Of a stretch of DNA of 7,417 nucleotides, positions 1 to 6,600 are shown piece by piece. Positions within the stretch are counted from its first letter, which is position 1, and each line of letters begins with the position of its first letter. Below the pieces are notes generated by a model, which saw nothing but the letters and a program-made list of their open reading frames with translations, was not told the DNA's origin and searched no databases. This DNA comes from Chloroflexaceae bacterium UBA1466 (GTDB lineage Bacteria; Chloroflexota; Chloroflexia; Chloroflexales; Chloroflexaceae). A program made the translations under genes and the position numbers. The DNA is taken from NCBI GenBank assembly GCA_002325605.1, contig DCSM01000031.1, positions 36,058 through 43,474 on the forward strand, written 5' to 3'.

Positions 1-66
1 CCGGCGGGGCCGGCGGGGCCGGCCCCAAGCTCCGCCTCCGGCTCAGGCTTCGCCCCAGGCCCCACG
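1..66 (+). repeat. GC-rich low-complexity repeat, in-frame in the TPR gene, copy 1 (cut by window edge)
   Basis: Bases 1-60 are 51/60 G+C, far above the surrounding gene (24/60 at 661-720). The block starts with a 9-nt tandem unit CCGGCGGGG (1-9, 10-18, partial 19-22), then runs into GCTCCGCCTCCG and GCTCAGGCTTCG units. It encodes a Pro/Ala/Gly/Ser string just before the conserved FRHALLREVAYE motif. Bases 22-42 recur exactly at 453-473, in a different reading frame. The left boundary is outside the window. Confidence 0.8.
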
Positions 67-1842
67 CAACTTCCTGACCTAATCTATCATTTCCGCCATG
101 CCCTCTTGCGGGAGGTAGCTTACGAGACCATCCTCTATGCACGGCGGCGCGATTTGCATCGCCGAGTGGCCGAGCGCATCGAGGAATTGGTCGGCGACAC
201 GCTCGATGAACACTTAGGGCTTTTAGCCCGCCACTATCTTTTAGCTGAAATGTGGGATTCTGCTTTTCACTATCATCTAGCGGCGGCGATCCAGGCGCAA
301 GAGCGGTATGCCAACCGCGAAGCGCTGGCGCTCTTTGCCACGGCGCTCGAAATTGCGCCCAGCCTTAGGCAGCCTGCGTTGCCTGCGGGGCCTGCGCCAA
401 GCTCAGGCTCCGGCTCAGGCTCCGTCTCAGGCTTCGCCTCCTGCGTTCACCTGCCCCAAGCTCCGCCTCCGGCGTTCACCTTCGCCAAGCCCAGACCCCA
501 CCCAGAACCCGTCGCTAAAGCCAAAACCAAAGCTGTTTCTGCTACTCTGCTACCCCATACGCCTTTGGTTTTTCGGCTGACAGAAGTCTATGAACGCAGT
601 GGCAACATTCATTTACTGCTTGGGGAATATGAAAAAGCGCAGACAGCGTACATCAATGCCTTATCTCTGGTTGAAAGCGAGGCTGAGAAAGCCTTTGATC
701 AGCAATTATTGATTAAACGCATCCGACTGCACAAACTGTTAGCCAAAGTGCAAGAACATCGTTCAGAATATGATGCCGCTTTCAGTTGGCTGGAGCGGGG
801 GATGGCCCTGGCAAATACGGAAGTGGCCAGCGGCGAGCTAGTGGGCTGCTATCTGTTGGGGGCCAGCATCTATCAGCGCCGAGGCGAACATACCAAATCC
901 CTGCGCTGGGCTAGATTGGGCCTTTCCGTGGCCGAAAATACCGCCGATCAAGCTCATGCTTTGCTCTTAATGGGCAATTGTTGGCGCGAACAAGGCGAAT
1001 TTGGCTTGAGTATCCCAGCTTTAGAAGAAGCACGCGGCCTTTTTGAGAAAATCAATGATGCAACCTTGCTGAGTAATGCGCTTAACAATTTAGGCGAAGT
1101 CTATTATCGTGTTGGGCGCTGGCGACAAGCGACAACTTGTCACATGAAAAGCTCTCAAATCAGCGAAAGTATTGGGGATGTCTTAGGAATGGCTCAGGCG
1201 AATACCAGTTTGGCCGTGATTATGGCGAATCGAGGCGAATTAACCTTGGCCGAAGAACTCTATCGCTATAGTGGTGACCAATTTCGCAGTATTGGTTCGC
1301 TGTTAGACGTAGCGATTACAGAATTTCGGCAGGGCGAGATTCTGCTCTTAGGCAATAAGCCGCAAGCTGCTTTTGACCTTTTGCAGGAAAGTATCACCAA
1401 GCTAGAGCGCATTAAAGCGCGGATTTATCTGCCCGAAGTTCTCCGTTTAGCTGCGGAGGCAGTTCTTTTCTTGGGCGACTCGGACCAAGCAGTGGGTTTT
1501 ATTGCCCGTTCCTTAGCGATTGCAGGCGAATTGGGCATGGTGATGGAAGAAGCTGTTTCACAACGGGTTGTGGCCCAAATTGCGCTCGTCCAAAAGAATT
1601 TTTTGACTGCCAAACAGCATTTAGAACTCAGCCACATCGTTTTGGAGAGACTCAAAGTACCTTACGAATTGGGGAAAATCATCTTTTGGCAAGCCGAACT
1701 GGCTTATGCGCTGGGGAAAGATGAGCAAGCCGCAGCTTTAGTCGCCCAAGCCCGCCAGATTTTTAGCGAATTGGGGGCCCGCCGAGATTTGGAACGCGTT
1801 TGCCCTTCGATCTTGGAAGCTACGATCCAAAAAGAAGCCTAA
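1..1842 (+). CDS. C-terminal part of a multidomain TPR-repeat signalling/regulatory ATPase (5' end outside window)
   Basis: The frame is open from base 1 to the TAA at 1840-1842, giving 613 residues with no start in the window. TTG 106 is an internal Leu codon inside the conserved stretch FRHALLREVAYE (about residues 31-42), so it is not the start. That stretch, followed by ARRRDLHRRVAERIEE, is typical of the segment just after the ATPase module of large STAND/AAA regulators, many of which carry an N-terminal cyclase, kinase or DNA-binding domain; which one is present here cannot be seen. From about residue 190 to the end there are roughly ten TPR-like helical hairpins, for example LGEYEKAQTAYINAL, LNNLGEVYYRVGRWRQA and AYALGKDEQAAALVAQA, indicating a protein-protein interaction scaffold, presumably cytoplasmic as no membrane segment is visible. 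Two proline/serine/glycine-rich segments (about residues 1-23 and 121-180) interrupt the fold at domain boundaries and are made of repeat DNA. Family placement is from recognition; the ligand and output are unknown. Confidence 0.8.
   Translation, partial: PAGPAGPAPSSASGSGFAPGPTQLPDLIYHFRHALLREVAYETILYARRRDLHRRVAERIEELVGDTLDEHLGLLARHYLLAEMWDSAFHYHLAAAIQAQERYANREALALFATALEIAPSLRQPALPAGPAPSSGSGSGSVSGFASCVHLPQAPPPAFTFAKPRPHPEPVAKAKTKAVSATLLPHTPLVFRLTEVYERSGNIHLLLGEYEKAQTAYINALSLVESEAEKAFDQQLLIKRIRLHKLLAKVQEHRSEYDAAFSWLERGMALANTEVASGELVGCYLLGASIYQRRGEHTKSLRWARLGLSVAENTADQAHALLLMGNCWREQGEFGLSIPALEEARGLFEKINDATLLSNALNNLGEVYYRVGRWRQATTCHMKSSQISESIGDVLGMAQANTSLAVIMANRGELTLAEELYRYSGDQFRSIGSLLDVAITEFRQGEILLLGNKPQAAFDLLQESITKLERIKARIYLPEVLRLAAEAVLFLGDSDQAVGFIARSLAIAGELGMVMEEAVSQRVVAQIALVQKNFLTAKQHLELSHIVLERLKVPYELGKIIFWQAELAYALGKDEQAAALVAQARQIFSELGARRDLERVCPSILEATIQKEA
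369..500 (+). repeat. GC-rich low-complexity repeat cluster, in-frame in the TPR gene, copy 2
   Basis: Three nested tandem patterns are visible. A 9-nt unit GCCTGCGnn occurs at 372-380, 381-389 and 390-398. A 12-nt unit GCTCAGGCTCCG occurs at 401-412 and 413-424, with a variant at 425-436. A 29-nt unit begins with GCGTTCACCT at 443 and 472, with 17 of its first 20 bases matching. Bases 371-480 are 78/110 G+C. The block separates the helix ending near ALEIAPSL from the next TPR (RLTEVYERSGN), where related proteins normally need only a short linker. All three forward frames are free of stops here. Confidence 0.85.
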
Positions 1843-2008
1843 AAAGTCTACCTAAAATTGTGGGGCCACGGCTATGCTTCAGCAAGTTCAGCAACCGCTG
1901 GGGATTCCTGACCATAAGCTTCACTCCTCCTGATTTTAGCACTACCAGCCGTTGCATGCAATAGCCCTTTAGGACAGAAGTATCTGGAGTTTGGGTTGGG
2001 GGCGAAAT

Positions 2009-2043
2009 TAAGACCCCCAAGGCTCTGGAACCTTGAGGGCTTA
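2009..2043 (+). terminator. Possible intrinsic terminator after the TPR gene
   Basis: TAAG (2009-2012) pairs with CTTA (2040-2043), CCC (2014-2016) with GGG (2037-2039), and CAAGG (2018-2022) with CCTTG (2031-2035), around an 8-nt loop, with one bulged A (2013) and one C/A mismatch. A T-rich stretch (2052-2066) starts 8 nt further on rather than immediately, so this is a weak candidate. It lies between two convergent genes and could serve either strand. Confidence 0.4.
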
Positions 2044-2091
2044 GGCAGCAGTATTTGTTTCTTTTGTGCAGGAGGCTCTGTAAAAGCTTTT

Positions 2092-3138
2092 TTAAGCTAC
2101 AAGTCGCAAGTTTGTTTGGGGAACAAACTCTTGGTTTAGTCTACTCCACTGGCCAATCAGGCGTTCACGGCGCTCTGAAATCCAGCTTGAAAGCCACATG
2201 CCCTGTTCCAAGACGGCTTGATGATAATCGGGAGCGCCTTCGGGGGTGGAGAAGACCCGCGCTAACTCGCCTTGGAGCCAAAGCAATTCAATTACCGTGG
2301 GCAGGGCCGTAAGTTCGGCTGGGGTAAGCGGTAAAACTTGCCCATAAGCCTCAATTAGTTGCCCAGCCAAACGCTCATCGAGCGGCCCTTGGAAAACGCC
2401 ACCCCAAAATTGCGGGGAATTTTCCTTAGTTGAAGCGAAAGCTACCAGTGCATCGGCCAGGTCAACAATGCGCGCATCCCAAGCAGCTTGATCATAATCC
2501 AGCAAGGCCGCAACATGATCATTCTGAAAGATGAAGTTGTCACGGTGAATATCCCCATGAATGACGATGTGGGGCAACTTCTCATAAGCTGCGGCTGGTA
2601 AGGTGTTTCGCAACTGCACTGCACGAGCATCATACCAAGCAAGTTCAGTGAGTTCACCCATCATATCGCGCTCCAGGAGGCGCTCCGTAAGCGCTAAAAC
2701 ATCCTGGGGATTATAGCGATGTTGGGCTTCCCAGCCAAAGGAAGGAAAGCTCTGCATTGCTTTGTGATACTGGGCCAAGGTTAGGCCAATATTTTCCAAT
2801 TGGCGCGGATGCTTGGGATCGTAATCGCTCCCATTGACACAAACCATGACTTCGTAAAACCGATTCTCAACGTTTACTAAGGTTTCATCATTGCGGTCTG
2901 CAATTATTGCGGGGGCGGGAAAACCCTTGCGTTCCAAGTGGCCGATCAACGCATGGCGGGCGCGGTGGCGGTCTTCGCTCAAGCGGCGATGATTGCGCCG
3001 TAAAACGAAGCGTCCGTGAATGGTTTGAATGAAGGCAGTTTCATTGACATAGCCTCGGCAAGCCTGACTAATACTATACAAGGTTCCGAGGTCATAAAGT
3101 GCCAAAACCTGCTCAATATCTAGTGGTGTCAACATCAT
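2092..3138 (-). CDS. APH-superfamily small-molecule phosphotransferase (homoserine kinase type II-like), substrate unknown
   Basis: This 348-aa protein has the eukaryotic-kinase-like fold of the aminoglycoside phosphotransferase/choline kinase/homoserine kinase II superfamily, which moves the ATP gamma-phosphate to a small molecule or occasionally a protein. In start-corrected numbering, FVLRRN (44-49) fits the beta-3 strand, RFYEVMVCVNG (about 93-103) the hinge, HGDIHRDN (194-201) the catalytic loop with Asp196 and Asn201, and LLDYDQAAWD (212-221) the metal-binding Asp214. The frame stays open to an ATG at 3285, but I place the start at 3138. There the tandem ATG-ATG follows a GGAG site with 5-nt spacing, the kinase fold begins soon after (LTPLDIEQVLALYDLG), and a TATAAT box lies inside the longer version. 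Length suits the superfamily (about 300-350 aa). It has no signal peptide and is probably cytoplasmic. It is convergent with the TPR gene and divergent from nifJ, so context does not reveal the substrate. Homoserine kinase, a SrkA-like kinase or a resistance-type enzyme are all possible. Confidence 0.85.
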   Translation of the reverse strand: MMLTPLDIEQVLALYDLGTLYSISQACRGYVNETAFIQTIHGRFVLRRNHRRLSEDRHRARHALIGHLERKGFPAPAIIADRNDETLVNVENRFYEVMVCVNGSDYDPKHPRQLENIGLTLAQYHKAMQSFPSFGWEAQHRYNPQDVLALTERLLERDMMGELTELAWYDARAVQLRNTLPAAAYEKLPHIVIHGDIHRDNFIFQNDHVAALLDYDQAAWDARIVDLADALVAFASTKENSPQFWGGVFQGPLDERLAGQLIEAYGQVLPLTPAELTALPTVIELLWLQGELARVFSTPEGAPDYHQAVLEQGMWLSSWISERRERLIGQWSRLNQEFVPQTNLRLVA

Positions 3139-3143
3139 TGTAG

Positions 3144-3147
3144 CTCC
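3144..3147 (-). promoter_or_regulatory. Ribosome binding site deciding the kinase start
   Basis: On the minus strand GGAG is followed by 5 nt (CTACA) and then ATGATG at 3138-3133. I see no comparably placed site for the longer start at 3285, so this supports the 348-aa form. Confidence 0.6.
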
Positions 3148-3253
3148 AACTAGGCTCGTATCCAATAAATACACTTTGGCTACCTTGTTCGCTTTAGCGA
3201 AGGTAACAGCTTTGGGGTAGGCCCCAGGCTGGGTAGCCTCACAGCTTTTGTCT

Positions 3254-3259
3254 ATTATA
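3254..3259 (-). promoter_or_regulatory. Candidate -10 box for the kinase gene (proximal)
   Basis: The minus strand reads a perfect TATAAT here, with no convincing -35 at 16-18 bp. Transcription would begin near 3247 and give a leader of about 110 nt. The box overlaps the spurious N-terminal extension of the kinase frame. Confidence 0.3.
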
Positions 3260-3302
3260 AAGGCCTTAGTAACATTCCAGACCAAGAAAGGTTTATAATT
3301 CT

Positions 3303-3311
3303 ACTATAACA
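3303..3311 (-). promoter_or_regulatory. Candidate extended -10 promoter for the kinase gene (distal)
   Basis: The minus strand reads TGTTATAGT, an extended -10 of the form TGnTATAnT with one departure from TATAAT. The best -35 at 17 bp is TTCCCT (3331-3326), which is poor. Transcription would start near 3296. Confidence 0.35.
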
Positions 3312-3467
3312 CAGCAAACTATCAAAGGGAAGTGTACTTTTAGGCTATTCTAGCCCCTGACTGGAGTTCTGGCGGGCCCCTGGGCAACTTAGCCTCTTGC
3401 CAAATTTAACGAGGTCTTCTAGGCCTTTTCTAGGCTAAAAAACCGCCAGAGCAGAATGCCCGTTTTT

Positions 3468-3495
3468 TTGCCTTTCTCTTTTTCTGTGATATAAT
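3468..3495 (+). promoter_or_regulatory. Probable sigma70-type promoter of nifJ with extended -10
   Basis: A perfect extended -10, TGATATAAT, spans 3487-3495. TTGCCT (3468-3473) matches the -35 consensus at 4 of 6 positions with a 16-bp spacer. The predicted transcription start is near 3502, about 197 nt before the chosen nifJ start. Confidence 0.65.
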
Positions 3496-3501
3496 AAGCG
3501 T

Positions 3502-3698
3502 TGTCTTTTCAAAGTTTCAGGTTTGCTAACCTAGCTCATTCGCAAGTTGCAGCAGGAGGCACAAAAGGCAGGTCTTTTCACACCAAAGTAGCGCATATTT
3601 CTAGCTTGGAGCAGGTAAAATGGGCTGGCCTCCGTAGATTTGTGTTAATGAGCCAAGTGGCAGGAATCCATCCAAAAACCTTTATAAGGGGATTAGCG
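3502..3698 (+). promoter_or_regulatory. Predicted long 5' leader of nifJ, with ribosome binding site at 3686-3692
   Basis: If transcription starts near 3502, nifJ has a leader of about 197 nt. It contains a small hairpin near its 5' end (AGGTT 3519-3523, loop TGCT, AACCT 3528-3532). Further on, GGAGGC (3555-3560) is complementary to GCCTCC (3628-3633), and a 5-codon ORF (3620-3637) follows a GGAG. The nifJ Shine-Dalgarno AAGGGGA (3686-3692) lies 6 nt before GTG 3699. No known riboswitch class was recognised. Confidence 0.45.
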
Positions 3699-6600
3699 GT
3701 GACTCGAACAACGATAACGATTGACGGGAACGAAGCGGCAGCAACGATAGCGCATAAATTAAGCGAAGTTATTGCCATTTATCCGATCACTCCCTCAACG
3801 CCGATGGGCGAATTGGCCGATGCATGGTCGGCGGTGCATCGCCCGAACTTATGGGGCACGGTTCCATTGGTGGCCGAAATGCAGTCGGAAGGAGGCGCAG
3901 CGGGAGCGCTCCACGGGGCAATCCAAACTGGGGCGTTGACGACCACCTTCACAGCCTCGCAAGGGTTGCTCCTCATGATTCCCAACATGTATAAGATTGC
4001 GGCAGAATTGACTCCCTCGGTCTTCCATGTTACAGCCCGCACAATTGCCACCCACGCGCTTTCAATTTTTGGCGACCAGTCAGATGTCATGGCGGTGCGA
4101 GCGACAGGGTTTGCCTTACTTGCTTCCAACTCTGTGCAAGAATCCCACGATATTGCAGCCATTTCCCATGCGGCGACTTTGGAAGCCCGTGTGCCTTTCC
4201 TCCACTTTTTTGATGGCTTTCGGATTTCCCACGAAGTCAGCAAAATGGAGTTGTTGGACGACGACGACCTCCGCGCTCTGATTAACGAAGATTTGATTCG
4301 GGCCCATCGAGCGCGAGCCATGAGTCCTGAGCATCCCGTCATTCGGGGAACATCTCAAAATCCTGACGAATTTTTCCAAGCCCGCGAGACGGTCAATCCG
4401 TATTACGATGCTTGTCCAGGGATCGTTCAAGCCGTAATGGACCGCTTTGCGAAGATCACTGGGCGGCAGTATGGCCTCTTTGAATATGTGGGCGCGCCTG
4501 ACGCAGAGTCCGTAGTCATTGTAATGGGTTCAGGGGCCGAGACAGTTCAGGAAACGGCGCAGTATCTCATTGACAAAGAAAATGCGAAGATCGGCGTAGT
4601 TAAAGTTCGGCTTTATCGACCTTTCTCCGTAGACCATTTCCTCAAAGTTTTGCCGGCCAGCACCAAGCGCATTGCGGTTTTGGATCGGACAAAAGAGCCA
4701 GGTGGCACAGGCGAGCCGCTTTACGTAGACATTATCACTGCTTTATCTGAAGGCTTGGCTCAAGGAACTGCTCCTTTCAGCACCATGCCCCGGATAATCG
4801 GGGGCCGCTATGGGCTTTCCTCGAAAGACTTTACCCCCGCGCAGGCCAAAGCGGTTTTTGCTGAATTGCAGAAAGACAAGCCTAAGAATCACTTTACTAT
4901 CGGCATCAACGACGACGTTACCCACACCAGCCTGGAATACGACCCGACCTTTGCTATCGAAGACCCGAAGACCATCCGTTGTCTTTTCTGGGGGCTTGGG
5001 GCAGATGGGACGGTGGGTGCAAACAAAAACTCAATCAAGATCATCGGCGAAGAAACCGATAACTTCGCGCAGGGCTATTTCGTCTATGACTCTAAAAAGT
5101 CAGGGTCTTACACTGTTTCGCATTTGCGCTTTGGGCCAAACCCGATTAGCTCTCATTATCTCGTGAGTCAAGCCGAATTCATCGCCTGTCATCAATTTCC
5201 CTTCCTCGAACGTTATGACATTTTGAAGAGTGCGGCTCCAGGCGCGACCTTTTTGCTCAACAGCACCTTTGACAAAGATCAAGTTTGGGATCAATTGCCC
5301 CGCGAAACGCAAGCCACAATCATTCAGAAGAAATTACACTTCCACGTGATTGATGCTTACGAAGTAGCTCGCAAAACGGGCATGGGTGGGCGCATCAATA
5401 CCATTATGCAGACTTGCTTCTTTGCGATTAGTGGGGTTTTGCCCCGCGAACAAGCGATTGAAAAGATTAAAGAAGCAATCAAAAAGACCTATGGCAAGCG
5501 CGGCGAAGCGGTTATTCAGCAGAACTACCAAGCCGTCGACCAAACCTTGGCCAATCTGCATGAGGTTAAGGTTCCCGAAAGTGTCACAAGCACGCTCGTG
5601 ATGCGGCCTGCGGTCCCGGCCAACGCTCCAGCTTTTGTGCGCGACGTGCTAGGGAAGATGATTGCGGGCAACGGGGGCGACCTCCCCGTCAGCGCCATGC
5701 CCAAAGATGGTACGTTCCCCACGGGGACAACGAAATGGGAAAAGCGTAATATCGCGCTTGAAATCCCCGTTTGGGAGCCAGACCTCTGCATTCAGTGCAA
5801 TCAATGCGCTTATGTCTGTCCGCACGCCGTTATCCGCCCCAAAGTCTACGATCCCGCTCTTTTAGCGAATGCGCCTGCAACCTTCAAGAGCCGCGATGCC
5901 AAATTCAAAGAGTTTCCAGGCACGAAGTATACGATTCAAGTTTCGCCCGAAGACTGTACAGGGTGCGAATTGTGCGTCGAAGTTTGCCCCGCGAAGGACA
6001 AGACCAAAGTCGGGCGCAAAGCAATCAACATGGCTTCCCAACCGCCAATCCGCGAGTCGGAGAATGCGAACTGGGAATTTTTCCTCTCCTTGCCAGAGGT
6101 TGATCGCACTAAACTGAGCTTGACCAACATCAAGAACTCGCAGCTTTTGGAACCGTTGTTTGAATTCTCAGGCGCGTGTTCGGGCTGCGGCGAAACGCCG
6201 TACATCAAGCTGGTTTCCCAGTTGTTTGGGGATCGGATGATCGTGGCCAACGCGACAGGCTGTACCTCGATCTATGGCGGGAATTTGCCCACCACGCCTT
6301 GGTCGGCCAACAAGGATGGGCGCGGCCCCGCTTGGGCCAATTCGCTCTTTGAGGATAATGCCGAATTTGGCTTAGGCATGCGCTTGACGCTCGACAAACA
6401 GCAGGAATATGCTCAGGAGCTTGTCAAGCAATTTGCCAGCGATTTGGGCACGGAACTGGTGGAAGGCCTGCTCAAGGCTGACCAAAGCTCTGAAGCGGGG
6501 ATCAAAACGCAACGGGAGCTAGTAGCGCAACTCAAAGCGAAAATTACGGGCATAGATAGTTCCCCCGCCCGCGATCTGCTCAGTATTGCGGATTCTTTGG

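Larger units (their letters stand above)
3139..3698. promoter_or_regulatory. Divergent intergenic control region between the kinase gene and nifJ
   Basis: This 560-bp gap holds no gene I can support. It contains candidate kinase promoters on the minus strand (3254-3259, 3303-3311), the nifJ promoter (3468-3495) and a ~197-nt nifJ leader. An A6C/GT6 inverted repeat (3437-3443 with 3462-3468) and a T/pyrimidine-rich run (3463-3485) lie just upstream of and within the nifJ promoter. Another TATAAT on the plus strand at 3294-3299 has no recognisable -35. No tRNA, conserved riboswitch core or repeat element was recognised. Confidence 0.6.

Noticed and set aside
369..500. CRISPR-like array
   Set aside because: The repeats are short, directly tandem and without unique spacers of regular length, and they lie within a continuous coding frame.
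308..580. 90-codon open frame overlapping the TPR gene in another frame
   Set aside because: Its openness comes from the stop-free GC-rich repeat block, and its product is a low-complexity Pro/Ala/Gln/Arg string; the TPR frame continues through the same region.
1952..1961. Perfect 10-bp palindrome TTGCATGCAA in the gap between the convergent genes
   Set aside because: It lies far from any promoter, is a single short palindrome, and is compatible with chance.
2055..2312. 85-codon plus-strand frame overlapping the 3' end of the kinase gene
   Set aside because: It is antisense to conserved kinase sequence, and its product shows no recognisable motif.
3139..3285. 49-residue N-terminal extension of the kinase from ATG 3285
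   Set aside because: It lacks a good ribosome binding site, adds nothing recognisable to the fold, and contains a minus-strand TATAAT box. ATG 3138 has a GGAG at ideal spacing.
3485..3500. Rex- or CRP/FNR-like operator overlapping the nifJ -10 box
   Set aside because: Only one half-site resembling TGTGA is present and no matching inverted half follows at the required spacing; the extended -10 box explains the TG.
3502..3698. TPP riboswitch or T-box in the nifJ leader (considered because PFOR uses TPP)
   Set aside because: The TPP core element CTGAGA and its partner ACC-rich segment are absent, and no T-box AGGGTGGNACCGCG-like sequence is present.
3779..4342. 187-codon open frame on the minus strand inside nifJ
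   Set aside because: It lies wholly antisense to the strongly conserved pyruvate-binding domain, has no recognisable domain, and is explained by the codon bias of nifJ.
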